NCBI RefSeq assembly: GCF_009727055.1
Contig: NC_052356.1
Coordinates: 4,691,193 to 4,755,192, forward strand
Direction: 5' to 3'
DNA length: 64,000 nucleotides
From: Benincasa hispida
Lineage: Eukaryota; Streptophyta; Magnoliopsida; Cucurbitales; Cucurbitaceae
Shown here in pieces: positions 1 through 11,240 of this stretch (positions are counted from its first letter, which is position 1; every line of letters starts with the position of its first letter). A program made the position numbers and the translations under genes. The notes under the pieces are model-generated. The model was not told the origin of the DNA. It saw nothing but the letters and a program-made list of their open reading frames with translations, and did no database searches.

Positions 1-1676
1 CTCATGGTTGCGCTCTGAAAGATGCCTTTGGTGGCGATGGATCGTATAAAAGTTGTTATTGTTGGGAGAGGAGGGACCGCATTTCTGCTAACTCAGTAGC
101 TAAGAAGGCAATAGTAGGTAGTGCCTGCAATCTCTCGCTAGCAACGTTTTGGGGTTGGGCAGAGGGCCTTCACCAAAATCGTGTGGGTCATCAACATTCG
201 ATGGTGGAAGGGAATGTTGCGATGATGATGCTGAAGGTGAGGATGGGGCTGCTAGGTATGCGGTTGCAGAATTTGAGGCAAGGAGAAGGTTGGTCAAGTG
301 CTCAGGAAGGGAAGAAGAAGAAGGTTATACGGGAGGGCTTAGAGGGCGAATTATTAAGGGTAAAGGGTCCAAGGGTTCTGGTTCTTGTGTTGTTTCTTCT
401 TGGATTTTCTCCTTTCCCTTATCATCTCTGTGCTGTCTCTTTGGCTTGGGCTCTTGCGACGCATTCAAACTAATGTTAGGCCTCTTCAAAGGGAGTTGAG
501 GGTAGTATGGGAAATCTTTGAGGACCAACCTCAAAATCTTGACGTTTATCAGGCCGTGAACTTCTGCCATTGACTCTTCATCAATGCCCACACCTAGTGA
601 TAGGCATAAACTTGAAACCGTGCAAGGGAAGAAGTACTGCCCTCTTATGTGCCCCACAAAATTTGCCTTGCGATCAACCGGCCCACATCGATTGGAATGC
701 CGCGTGCAATGTAATATGCGGCCATAACTCGATCCCTTGAAATTCTTGTCATGGGAAGTTGGGATCAGCCGCCGTTTGACCAAATAAACCCAAATTTGTG
801 CCTTAGGAAGCAGAGTCTTGGACGTTAGGGTCTTGATACCTTTCAATGAAATCGTCCACTTAGTGCCCGGTTGCGTTAATGCTCGCAACGCATCTTCCAT
901 CATCTCTTCAATGGGCTCATCGATGATTTTGTTGCCCGATTCATCTAGGTTATCCTTCATTTGGTATAGTTCATTGATGTCCCTTGCGCTGAAAGACACC
1001 ATTTCCACTTTTATGGTCACCACATCCTTGGTGCCATGTAGCCGTCCATGGTAGAAGTCACACACTACCTTTGAAATGACAATGGCTGGGCACTGGCAAA
1101 ATATGTCCCATCCATGTTCTAAGATCACGCTCGTGATCAGATCTGGTAGTGGGTTGGTGTAGGGAAAAAGCCCATCTCCATCAACAAGTCATCATTCTTC
1201 TTCTTTCTTGATGGACGTACCTTTGCCAACGCGGGCTTGCTGCTCTCTACGACCGCTTTGCCCTTTCCCGTGGACAACGCAAGGTGGGATTGTTGCCTTT
1301 GTTTTCTTTCCCATTCCTTGCGTTGTTTCTTCTTCTCTCGTTCGACAATTTCCTTGCCCTTCTTCTTACTTAAGCGCTGCCTGTTGGTTTCGTGCTTCCT
1401 TTCCTTCTCTTCTCTCATTCTTCTTTCTTCTTCTGCCTTCTTTTTCTTTTCTTCTTCTCCCTATTCTCTCTCTTCTTTTTCAAACTCTTCTACAAACTGC
1501 TCAGAGGCCAACAAAAGGCCTTTTTCCACTTCGAGCTGCCTTATTTCTTCGAGTCTCGAGATCTCATTATTGTGGCTCACCTCCTCATCGTGTATTCTTC
1601 TTCTTCGATTACCTTCTGTGATGATGAGTTTCGCCTGCTGCATTTTCTTCTGTCTCTCTTCCTCTTCCTTTCTCCT

Positions 1677-1845
1677 CCTTTCCTCTTCTTCTAATGCATT
1701 AATCAAAATTGAAGGGTCAACGGTAGACCCTTGCGGCGCTGTCTCTTATACACATCTAGATGTGTATAAGAGACAGTTCTCATCCTTTCCTCTTCTTCTA
1801 ATGCATTAATCAAAATTGAAGGGTCAACGGTAGACCCTTGCGGCG
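1677..1845. repeat. 62 bp direct duplication flanking the adapter
   Basis: Bases 1677-1738 and 1784-1845 are identical by eye, separated by the adapter and 7 further bases. The duplication is best explained as two ends of one circularised library fragment, or overlapping gap-fill reads, inserted around the junction. In the genome there is probably a single copy. Confidence 0.9.
1739..1776. other. Nextera mate-pair junction adapter left in the assembly
   Basis: The 38 bases are the 19-base transposase mosaic end CTGTCTCTTATACACATCT joined directly to its reverse complement. That arrangement is the circularisation junction of Illumina Nextera mate-pair libraries, not plant DNA. It puts the artefact peptide SYTHLDVYKRQ into reading frames on both strands. 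The bases on each side are duplicated (1677-1738 and 1784-1845). Confidence 0.97.
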
Positions 1846-2749
1846 TATTCTCCTTGCGACATTGCATCAGGGGGGTATCTTCTCCTTCTTTTCCTTCGTC
1901 GGTCGCAACCAATTGCGTTGTTTCAGGTTGCGCCGGCTCCCTAAGTTGCGCTGGTTCCCCCCTATCCTCCCTCATGGAGGTGGATTCACCATCCATCTTT
2001 GGGCTTGTAGCCCTCTTCTTCTTTTCTTCTTCCTTCTTCAGGCACCTTTCCTCACGCCTGTGCTCTTTCCTTTTTTCTTTCTCTTTCCTCTTCCTTAGCT
2101 TGGCCTCCTCATCTTCTTCATCCTCTTTCTTTTCTTTATTCTTTTTCTCTTTGCGATGATGGGATGGCTCACCTTCTCAAACCTTTTTTCCTTTACTCTT
2201 CTTTTTCTTCTTTTTCTCCTCTTCCACCTCTGGTTACTTCTTTGCCGCGACTTTCTCCATCGTGACTCTGATGGGTTCTTCATAGGATTCTACTTGCGTA
2301 GTTTCCTCCGGATCCCTTATCGCCAGAGTGCTTCCCCTTGTCTCCTCTTCCACCACTTCCTCTGCCACCACCACTTCCTCCGTCATCGCCACCGTCACCT
2401 CCTCCATAAGCAGTGGTTGGTTTACAACCTTAGCCTCAGGCAGTCCTCCTCCTTCCTCCAGGTTACTCAGAATGTTTCCAAATACCTCGTCATCTCGTCT
2501 CTTCATTTCGCTTTCAGTGGAGACTGCTAGAGTTGGGAATGGGGTGCTTTCAGTACTTTTCCCCCTCTTGAACTGAAGTGGTCTAACGGCTAATGGGTTT
2601 CGCCGGGGTCTTCAGACGATTCTAGGAACAGTGTGAGGTTAAGCAGAAAGGAGTCGACTAGCAGCAAGGAATGTTACCTCTCGCATGGAGAGTTGGTTTG
2701 TCGAAGGTGTTGAGGGTGAGGTGGAAGGTTGGGAAGTTTGGCCGGCCAT

Positions 2750-2915
2750 GGATGCTGAAGTGAAAGAAAGCTGGAAAACATTAGGGTTTCAGGGAAGAAG
2801 AAAGCTCGGTATGCAGGGGCGCTAGGGTTTCAGATTGCAAATGAGGCAAAGTGTGCGCACAGACGGGGGGGTGTCCTTTTTATAGGTTGGGCCTTAATAG
2901 GCCCAACACTATTTT
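2750..2915 (-). promoter_or_regulatory. Promoter and 5' leader of the transposon-associated gene: site II pair, TATA box, telo-boxes
   Basis: On the minus strand, in order of transcription: GGCCCA (2900-2905) and TGGGCC (2888-2893) form an inverted pair of site II elements; a TATA box, CTATAAAAAG, lies at about 2876-2885; then a leader of about 100 bases carries AAACCCTAG (2822-2830) and AAACCCTAA (2781-2789); the ATG is at 2749. TGGGCY plus AAACCCTA is a known combination in plant promoters expressed in dividing cells (TCP and telo-box binding). The start of transcription is inferred. Confidence 0.55.
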
Positions 2916-3125
2916 TGCGGTGGTAGGCCTCGAGACACTCAAAGGCCTACCGTTTAAACTCCCCTCATTTATGAAGTTTCAGAGTAAACGTCCTTTCGTC
3001 TACAGACTCTTCATTTCTTTAGAATACGAAACAATTAGACTTCTCAATTTTTCAAAAAGAATTTCTTTAATGTTTTATTCGAATGGACGCAAGGTAAAGA
3101 TTTAACGCAATGAGTTCACCAACGC

Positions 3126-3315
3126 AAATGCATCTTTGCATAGGACGGGCAACAATGCATGCATCCCCGTAACAAACCCCTTAACTAAATGCATTTCTGG
3201 AGGATCGGGCGCACGGTATTGCTGCCAGCATAACACTACCTCAACATAGTGCATTTTCACTAAGGACGGGCAAAGGACACACACACGTGCAACACACCCC
3301 TCAGCGTAATGCATT
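3126..3315. repeat. Three-unit ~60 bp imperfect tandem repeat in an otherwise empty stretch
   Basis: ATGCAT or GTGCAT recurs at 3128, 3189, 3249 and 3309, and each unit continues with a GGACGGGC or GATCGGGC block followed by an AACA(C/A)A(C/A)CCCCT-like block, giving a period of 60-61. The rest of 2916-3650 is AT-rich with no gene I can support. Confidence 0.6.
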
Positions 3316-3649
3316 AGGGTTCAGTGAACGCAAAGTGTATCTTGTTGGTTCAAGATGCGTCCATTATCACCATGCATACTGAATGTGTTTTATTTTATTA
3401 TATATAAAAAAATTCATCAACGCACGTTGCTATGACTTGCAGTAATAAATTTCTTCTCATTACTTAATCATTCACCAGGTTAAAGAATAACGCATTAAAT
3501 CCAGAAAAGTTAAAGGAATTAAAGAAAACACAGAAATAAATGCAAGAGAGTTAATTGAAGAATAAATGCATAAAGTCATAAGACAAATTAAATGAAGTAG
3601 TAAAAGACAAAGTTCAGAAATTCATAAAGACAAAAATTAAAGAAAGCAT

Positions 3650-5213
3650 TTAAACATAGATGTGAGATATGGACCAGAAGATGACTTTCTTTGAATGAGC
3701 ACAATCCACACTCTGCAAGCGGTTCAACTTGCCTGCCCAATTTCTTCTGGGACATTGCTCCTTTCCATGAGATCTAGGGGCTTCAGAGTTGCTAGGCAAC
3801 GTTCCAGGTGCTCTATTTCTAAGTTCAGAAGCCAGCTGCCACACTTGAATCTCCGAATTTTGAATTGAAGATGCCTACACCTACATCACTGCATCATTTT
3901 TATCCATGTACTGCTTAAGCAGGGCCTCCAATGAGCTTCCGAGGTGTTTGAAGATGAGGATTGTGCAATTGTGCAATTGCCTTTGTTGCCCTTGAATAGA
4001 ATTATGATGAAAGGGAGGAGGGTTTCCTCGATTTCCTAAATTACCACCCTGATGGTTGCATGGCGCTCCTTGGTTAGGATTCCCTCCCCAACCGAAGTTA
4101 GGATGGTTCCTCCAACCAGCATTATATGTGTTGCTGAAGGGGTTGTTCTAGATGGCGCATACTTGTTGCATGTTCAATGAGCACATTTCTGCAACATGAA
4201 CCCCTCCACAATTAACGCAACTGATTGCGGCCACTTGAGCCAGTGCAGCAGGTTACGCTGATTGTTGGGGAATGGCTCCTTGATTAATTTCCATCGATTG
4301 GAGGATTGAGGTTACTACGACCATCTGATCGGCCTAAGTCGTCATGATTCATTTCTCCTTCCTGCAGAGCCTCTTCCTCCGTATCCATCATCGACCCAGT
4401 CATCCATGTTCCACGATATGCGATCAAGGATGACCTTGGCCTCGGTATACGTCTTATCCATAAAACCTCTTGCTGCGGAGGCGTCAGCAACAACTTGCAT
4501 TGATCTGTTCAGACCATTATAGAACGTCTCCATAAGGATGCAATCGGGTATCCAGATATGCGGGCAGTTCTTCACCAGTCTCATAAATCGCACCCAGGCG
4601 ATGCTCAGGGTCTCATTGTCCATTTGTTCAAAGTTCAGCACATCCTTCTGTCGCCTTGCATTGACAGTCGGTGGGAAAAACTTATTCATGAACCACTCAC
4701 CCAGCTGATCCCATGAAGTAATCTCGTTTGGCTCCAGTAAGTGAGCCTACCTCTTGGCTTCATCCCTCAAGGTGTAAGGGAATAAATACAGTCTAATACC
4801 CTCAGGAGTAATGCCAGGTACTGAGAAGTTGCCGCACATCTCGACAAAGTTGGTCAGGTGGGCATGTGGGTCTTCACCTTGCAAACCCCTAAATTACCCT
4901 ACATTCCGGATCATTTGGAGCACGACCGGCTTGATCTCGATTCTTGCGTTCTCCTTGACCATCGACCTTGAAATCCCAGGAAAAAAATCATACAGATTAG
5001 GCGCCGCGTAGTTCCTCATGGGAATGTTGCGGTCAGCAGCAAGGAAAACTGGATTCTGCGCTAGCCGTACCACCCCTTGATTTCTTGCGGGAGCCACATT
5101 GTCATTATTATCTGCCATATTAGCTGCTTTCTTTCACCTCGCTCGATTCTGGCATGCCCTAACGCGAAATGTATGCTCGATCTTCTGGTCAGCTTCGAAT
5201 TCTGGTTTAATAC
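3650..5213 (-). pseudogene. Gag of an Athila-like Ty3/gypsy element, broken
   Basis: Coat-protein (gag) gene read leftwards. Sequence upstream of the ATG at 5118 is also conserved with the second element of this family (KIEHTFR here, EIERTFR at about 38950), so coding starts before that ATG. Blocks in order: NLYDFFPGI (about 5000), the retrotransposon gag core with FFPPTVNARR, CPHIWIPDCILMETFYNGL and KTYTEAKVILDRIS (4680-4420), a damaged knuckle region with NTYNAGWRNHPNFGW (about 4130-4090), and a tail with LASELRNRAPGTLPS (about 3840-3800). Several stops and frame changes break it, and nothing recognisable as protease or polymerase follows, so the pol part is deleted. Sister copy: 38930-40603 on the plus strand. 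Confidence 0.8.
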
Positions 5214-5318
5214 CAGTACTCATAAACTGTTAGACTCCTCTCCATGTTGAACAGCTAGTACAAAGAGATCTGTCCTGCAAAATACCACAAACATTCTCAA
5301 ACAATAACCGTTAACTAT

Positions 5319-5336
5319 TCCCCGGCATCGGCGCCA
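5319..5336 (-). promoter_or_regulatory. Primer-binding site, complementary to tRNA-Asp
   Basis: The minus strand reads TGGCGCCGATGCCGGGGA. This matches the 3' end of plant tRNA-Asp (TGGCGCCGTTGCCGGGGA) with one mismatch. Athila-clade elements commonly use this primer. It lies about 100 bases upstream of the gag coding start, as expected. Confidence 0.8.
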
Positions 5337-5446
5337 TAAACTCGTAACACATAATTTGATGATCATAAACTTGTAAGGCATAAATCTTCTTATGTCATAC
5401 AATGCATGGATGATTATAATGCAAGATACAACTTGTAAGCGCAAAT
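5337..5446 (-). repeat. Truncated end of the Athila-like element's 5' LTR
   Basis: This stretch directly abuts the primer-binding site, so it should be the LTR's downstream end. It is cut after about 110 bases where copia LTR sequence begins near 5447. The exact joint is uncertain by about 10 bases. Confidence 0.5.
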
Positions 5447-6311
5447 GCTCGTAAGTATAGTTGGACCAAATTACCGTTTTGCCCCTGTAGTTACATCTCA
5501 CTCCTTAAGTACCACTGATTCCTCTAATGAACAATACAACATAGTCCAACTATGTGTGAACACCTCTCGGGTCAAGAGAATGTGTGTGGCGCCACATTGT
5601 TCAAGCTCGGAATCAGCCCTTAAGGGAGCTATCTATCTACTTACCCCTGCCTTGGGGAAGGAGTGAATTCCATCTTGTGTAGCTGAGTTCCCAACTCCCA
5701 AATCAGACGAATCCCTAAAATGGTAGGTTTGAATCGGCGACCTGGCCCACTTTGCACCCATTACAAATCAAAAGAACCACCCTCAATGGTAGGAGTTCCC
5801 AACTCACCAAGGATTGAGGTGATGTTACCTATGATCATCCTAGTGAAGTGAAGTCTCTGTTATGAACGGTGTTATATTAACGAGAACGTTAACTACTTCG
5901 TGGTCAGGTCTTATACAAACTCTTTGTATAGGATGCCCTCACTCGCCATGTGCCCAACACGAATGATCAGGACCAGACCATCTATAACAAGTCACAACAC
6001 TTGTGACCATTCCACAAAGTGGGCCGCATCGTAGCGTTACTAGGATAAGCTTTCCCTCCTATATCCATATACTATAGACCATTTTGGTTATCACTCAAGA
6101 CATGATCCACTTATATGTCACCACATACATGCTTGTGTCACATACAGATAACCAGGGATTTTATGTTTATTGGTTTGTGGTAAAGCAAGTAAAAACAAGT
6201 AACTGAGCAAAATACAAGATGTGAAGTAAATATCATATATTAAACAACACAAGCATTCGTACAAACTGTTTACAAACTACAGGACACGAGACTTTAGGGC
6301 ATTAACCCCAA
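5447..6311 (-). repeat. Copia LTR fragment, minus orientation
   Basis: The block matches, in the same orientation, the LTR around 20391-22894 and more loosely 33220-34033: a run from TTACCGTTTTGCCCC through AAGTACCACTGATTCCTCTAATGAACAA to CCCAATACA at 6311. On the minus strand the LTR starts TGTATTGGGGTTAATGCCC. The downstream part of the LTR is missing at the 5447 side. Confidence 0.7.
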
Positions 6312-7085
6312 TACAATAAATATTTAAATATGATTTAAATACTAAATTCATGAATAAGGATTCAATGTTGATGGAATTTGTGACAAATTTAATATTTGAT
6401 ATTAAATTATAAAAAATTAATTATTTTTTTTAATTAATTTATTAATTTTATTAAAAATTTTAATTATTGAATTAATTTTTAAAAATTAAAAAAATTTAAA
6501 TTTTGAATTAAGGAATTAAAAATTGAAATGAATTTTGATTTTCAAAATCAAAATGAAAGAACTTTTTTTTTTTTAAAAAAAAAAAAAAGGAAAGTGGAAA
6601 ATCCCAACTTTTGGGATTTTTCCACCTTCTTTGAAGCAGGTTAGTCACATTCCATAAACACTTACAGTCCAATTTCTCAAGTATGAGCTGTAGTTCATGC
6701 AGAAAAGCCATTTACATGAAAGTTATGCAATAAATAAACCAAATTGGAGTAGATATGGAGAATGCATCAGAGGTGTTTTAGTTGAAAATTTCTAGAGTTG
6801 AAAAATGGGTTTTGATCTGAAAACCAGAACCTCCTTTCCTTTGTTTCCTAATTCAAGCTTATTTTGAGTCCCACAACTCAATCTAGGCACCAAGAGGATA
6901 GTGGGGAAGGTCTTATGGTGGTCCACATCCATAAGAATGGAGAATTGCAGTTGGAATTCGTGATTCAAGGGTATCTTCAAAGGTTAGTGTTGAAACCCTC
7001 TTGTTAGTTTATGAGTATGCTAATTTTTGAGCCAAAATTAATGAGTTAGAATGCTTATGATTCTGTTTTGCTTCTGCTGCTTGCT
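6312..7085 (+). repeat. Copia LTR fragment, plus orientation
   Basis: Matches the second half of the LTR at 12829-13580, including the AT-rich block, TTTGGGATTTT, AGCAGGTTAGTCACATTCC and GAATGCTTATGAT. The match ends after GCTTGCTT near 7085. It abuts the opposite-strand fragment at 6311, so the two LTR pieces face away from each other. A poly-T/poly-A run lies at about 6561-6588. Confidence 0.7.
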
Positions 7086-7369
7086 TGCTTGAGCATGATT
7101 TAAACACTCAATTAACGTTAATTTGAGTTTTGGGAGGTGTTTTTCATAAGCTGTATGAAAATGATGAACTGACATATCGTTTCTTCTGAGTTTTGGCATT
7201 GTTTTCATTTCAATTATATTGTAATTCTTGTAATTTTCTCTTGTTTATGGGTCTTAATGTGTGTTTAAGTATCTTTAATTCGATAGGAGTCATTAGAATT
7301 GTAATTAGGATGTAATTGAAGAAAGACGTGAAGAAGGTCGAGCAGCAGGAACTGGATTTTCAGCCACTG

Positions 7370-7750
7370 CCCAATACTCGATGCGCGATGCCCCATACTC
7401 AATGGTATTTAATGAAATTCTCGATGCACGATGCCATATTCGATGAGCAAATTGATGGTATTTTGTGAAATACTCGATGCTCGATGCTCCAATACTCGAT
7501 GCATGATGCCATACTCGATGAGCGACTCGATGGTATTTTGTGAAATACCCGATGCATGATGCCATACTCGATGGTACTCGATGCACATACTCGATGGTAT
7601 TTAGTGAAATACTCAATGCATGATGGCATACTCGATGGTACTCGATGGCATACTCGATGGAATTTATTGAAATACTCTATGCACGATTTTTTATGGTACT
7701 CGCTGATCAATGACATATTCGATGCTTGATGGTACTCGCTGGTTTTTGCA
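7370..7750. repeat. TCGATG-rich minisatellite
   Basis: Short phrases such as CATACTCGATGGTA, GATGCACGATGCC and TATTTTGTGAAATACTCGATG recur in varied order, so the array is irregular with a mixed period rather than one clean unit. Reading frames across it give repeats of HRV and EYFTKYH; these are by-products of the repeat. The flanks (7086-7369, 7751-8560) hold no gene I can support and look like AT-rich LTR or spacer sequence. Confidence 0.8.
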
Positions 7751-8652
7751 TAGTTCAGCATAGTTTCGAGCATTAGAGGTCCGGTTCAAGGCGGTTCGAG
7801 CAATCCAGAAGTATTTTGGAGCCAGTTTTTGCTTTTTTTTTTTTTTTTTGTAATAATTAGGCCTTAGCTTGCTTTAAAATGCCACAACTAAAACCATATT
7901 AGTTTGTGATTAATTATTTATGCATGTGATGTATGTTATAATTAAATAAATTTATATGTGCATAAAGTATGCCATGTAGATTTAAAATCCCACCATAGGA
8001 AGTATGTTACATGCATTAAAAGTATGTTAAAAAGTGTTGTAAAATATAGTATGCATGTATAGGGTTTCAAATGTTTTAATATAAATGTTATATTAAATGT
8101 TGAATGCCTTTGATGCATGCTATGGATGTTTAGCATGTCTAAAATTTTGTAAGTTCTTATAAAATTGGGTTAGACATTTAAAGTCCATAACAAAGATAAG
8201 CTACATGCTCATGTAGGTTAATCACCTGTTTTAATAGTTAAAATAGGTCGATATCTTGTAAAATATGGTTACAAACTCAACCAGTATATAATGCTGTCTA
8301 AGGCTAGGGTTTCTTAAGTTGACGGTCTATGGAACACCTCTTATCTGGGGATTATGGCCGAATAATTGAGCGTTGTTAATCATTTTTATGAGCAATACGT
8401 GAGCGGTGTGAGGTTTTAAAACTGGTTTATCACCTAGACATCGTAGGTTAAATCCAAATATAAACGTTATACTTAGATAAAAACCTAGACTTAGGTTGTT
8501 TAATTAGCCGAAATAAACCTGAGTAAAGATATACCTAAACAAATGTTAGGACACTTCAGTGGGAGTTTAATAATATATATGATATGTTATATGAACACTT
8601 CAGTGCGAATTTTAGAATGCTTCAGTGAGAGATTAATAATGTATGCGATATG

Positions 8653-9140
8653 TTATTTTTAGCTCTCGCATCCCTAAGAATTCACATCGAGATTCATGCT
8701 TCTCTTCGTGTCGATTATGAACCTCGACTGCTCCATTCGGAAAGTGTTAGCATGAATCAAGATCAGGTGAATAGGGGAAGTTATTCACAGTAAAATCAAA
8801 AGTGATGTTTTGATTTTAAAATCTCAAGTCCTAAGATGTTCACACCGTGAGGTCTGTGCAACACTTCATGTCGATTATGAACCTCAACTGCTCCATTCGA
8901 AAAGTGTTTGCATGGAATCAAGATCAAGATGAATGAAGGGAAGTTATTCAATGTAAAATCAAACATACGATATATAGATTTCAACTCTCACGTCCCTAGA
9001 AAGTTCACACTGTGAGGTCTATACAATGCTTTGTTTCGATTATGAACCTTGGCTACTCCATTCGGAAAGTGTTTGTATGGGTCAATATCAAGGTGAATGG
9101 AGGAAGTAGTTCATAGTAAGTGGGTGAAGGATATGTGTCA
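8653..9140 (+). repeat. Three-unit ~160 bp tandem repeat
   Basis: TCGATTATGAACCT recurs at about 8711, 8871 and 9036, spacing 160 and 165 bases. Each unit carries a GTTCACAC(C/T)GTGAGGTCT-type block, a CTCCATTCG-AAAGTGTT block and a GAATG-AGG-AAGT-ATTCA block. An inverted, shorter relative lies at 13592-13935. The position upstream of a copia leader suggests it belongs to an LTR or leader, which is inference. Confidence 0.7.
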
Positions 9141-9637
9141 ACACACCCTACGATCTCTTCTATTTATTCGGACTGTGAAATTCCTATGTTGCGCCTGCTT
9201 GTCATCTTCAACTCTGCCTTGCTAGTCGTTTAACAATGGCTATACCCTTGGAGGGTTATAACATAGGATTTAGAATAACTCAAACTCCAGAAATGGATAG
9301 AATTTCTTAGGTCATTTTCCAACCTTGACTTTCAAGTTCGGTAGCATCGTTGGGGCTGACTTCTGGGGTCTAAAAATGGAGGGTTACATATATGAAATTA
9401 CTAAAGTGTTAGTAAATTATGACAAAAAATGGTAGCTAAACGACTATCGGAATATGAGTTATTATGTCAAGATTGTCTTGCTTTAGTGAAGGAGCATTTG
9501 ACTGGCCCTCAGTAACACTTATTCTGATTCACTATAGTATCGTTGCAAAAATAATAAATTTTGGGTACATTATTACTTTGCTAAAACATGATTTCGTTTA
9601 AAAGCAATTCATTGATAAAATTTGTTTACATTTTCAA
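9141..9637 (+). other. Untranslated leader upstream of copia copy 1
   Basis: No gene. From about 9375 (ATGGAGGGT) to 9637 the sequence parallels the leader of copia copy 4 at 27513-27785, with shared GCAACTAAA/TAGCTAAAC, CTTGCTTTAGTGAA and TTGCAAA-ATAA blocks. I could not find a convincing primer-binding site. Confidence 0.5.
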
Positions 9638-10456
9638 ATGACAAGTTCTTTAGTACAACTATTGGCTTCTGATAAACTTACTGGGGATAACTATGCTACG
9701 TGGAAATTAACTTAAATACAATACTGGCGATAGATGACCTGAGGTTCGTTTTAACAAACGAGTGTTCTCCCATTCCTGGCTCAAATGCAAACTGAAATGT
9801 TCGGGATGTATATGACAGATGGATCAGGGCTAACGAGAAAGCCCGTGCCTATATTCTTGCCAACATATCTGATTTATTGGCCAAGAAACATGAGAGCATG
9901 ACTACTGCCAAAGAGATTATGGAATCTCTGGGTGGGAAGTTTGGACAACCGTCCTTCTCCCTGAGGCATGATGCTATCAAATATGTTTATAACTCCGTAT
10001 GAAATAAGGGGTCTCTATTAGAGAACATGTCCTGGACATGATGGTCCATTTCAATGTTGTTGTTGATGAGAACAGTCAAGTTAGTTTTATTCTTGAATCT
10101 CTTCTGAAGAGTTTTTTGCAGTTCTGTACGAACGCATTGATGAATAAAATAGAGTATAACTTGAATACACTTCTCAATGAGCTTCAAGCTGACCAAACCA
10201 TGATGAGAGCGAAAGGATTGGAAGCAGAGGTAAATGTTACTACTATTGAGAAAAGAGGATCGTCCTCTAAGAAGCCTGATATTGCTTCTTTTTCAAAGGG
10301 AATAAGAGACCTACTAGCAAAAAAGGTAAGGCAAATGTTGCAGATAAAGGAAAATATTTCCATTGCAGTGAAGAAGGACACTGGAAGAGAAACTGCCCAT
10401 AATACCTTGTGGAAAAAAGAGCAAAGAAAGCAAGACAAGGAAACTAGTTCCTTGTA
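9638..10456 (+). pseudogene. Copia copy 1: gag (UBN2-type), broken
   Basis: Starts at the ATG at 9638 (MTSSLVQLLASDKLTGDNYA), stops within 30 codons, and then resumes in shifted frames with ARAYILANISD, KKHESMTTAKEIMESLGGKFG and REHVLDMMVHFNV. From 10038 to 10457 it is open and ends in the zinc knuckle. The knuckle reads YFHC-x8-HWKRNC: the first Cys is replaced by Tyr (TAT at 10355-10357). The gag would package the element's RNA in cytoplasmic particles. Protease and most of pol are missing downstream. Same family as 18005-19885 and 27786-31777. Confidence 0.8.
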
Positions 10457-10639
10457 AACTCCAAGTTTTGAACATGGGAGAATTTCTCAGAACATCCAGT
10501 GGGAGATGCAGTTGCTGTTGAAAGATAAACCTGTTTACCTTTGTTATTGTAATGAAAGTTATTTTATCTTTTGTAAAGAACATATTGTATAAGCTTTTTA
10601 TTATAAACGAAATGTTCATTAGCAAAATTATATTTGTCC

Positions 10640-11240
10640 TACTGTAAAGCAACTTCTGTTAGAATCAACCAAGTTAAAAGCCATTTGCAAATATTTAGAT
10701 ATTTAAAAACGGCTAGAAATCAATGAAGGCAAATAGTTATTTAACCTAAGTGATAAGTTTAAAACACTAGAAGAGTTTAAGGTGTATAAAAATTGTTAGG
10801 TAAAATAAATCCGAAATACTTCGATTGGATCAAAGTAAAGAAAATAGAGAGTTTGAGATTTTTAGAGCTATTTTGATAGAACATGAAATTCAGTGAAAAC
10901 TCTCTACACCTAATTGCCTAAATTATTTTGAACACCATTTCAATTTTAAGGTAATTTCTGAAACTCCATATGAGATGTGGAGAACTCATAAAAGTTGTTT
11001 ATGAGATGTAAAAGATGTTTACATAGCTCAGATATCTGAAATAGATCGGCACATGTGTTAGTGTCAAAACCTTAAGTGTTGGAATACCGTTCAAATAACA
11101 TTGCCTATAGTAGGCAATCACCAAATAATATATCTTTCCAAGAAGATGAAAATCAAGTGTTTGTGTTGACAAATACCAAATTTTCTGGAAAAATATATAA
11201 GATCACCATGTATTATTTATATTCCATAAAAGCAAGTGTA
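10640..11240 (+). pseudogene. Copia copy 1: heavily decayed integrase remnant
   Basis: Only traces survive: a stretch at about 10740-10800 corresponding to the integrase helix region (EEFKVYK), LIEHEIQ-like codons at about 10870-10900, TPYEMWRTHKSCL at about 10960-11000, and a bridge to VFVLTN at about 11150-11180. The order matches integrase of the sibling copies, but the frame changes repeatedly. Sequence from 10457 to 10640 and from 11240 to 11480 shows nothing further I can name with confidence. Confidence 0.45.

Larger units (their letters stand above)
100..2749 (-). pseudogene. Broken transposon-associated protein gene (plant transposon protein domain, PF20167-like)
   Basis: Read leftwards from an ATG at 2749. 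A Ser/Thr/Pro-rich leader ends at a TAA (2639-2641). It is followed by an acidic stretch (about 2506-2234), a long Lys/Glu/Arg-rich, probably coiled-coil region (about 2283-1137), and a globular domain from about 1175 to 600 with GWDIFC, VVCDFY and KAQIWVYLVKRRLIPTSHD. The globular part resembles the 'putative plant transposon protein' domain as I know it; its biochemical role is unknown. A Pro-rich tail follows, with an in-frame TAA at 325-327 and then open sequence down to a stop at 100-102. Breaks: the leader stop, stops near 2234 and 2095, a one-base frame change near 1160-1175, and the adapter artefact at 1739-1776. Intact relatives would presumably be one protein of about 800 residues. 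Assignment by motif resemblance only. Confidence 0.65.

Noticed and set aside
1703..1996. Protein containing SYTHLDVYKRQ
   Set aside because: The peptide is a translation of the Nextera junction adapter.
1208..2576. Plus-strand Ser/Phe/Leu-rich open frames
   Set aside because: They are antisense shadows of the Lys/Glu-rich minus-strand coding region.
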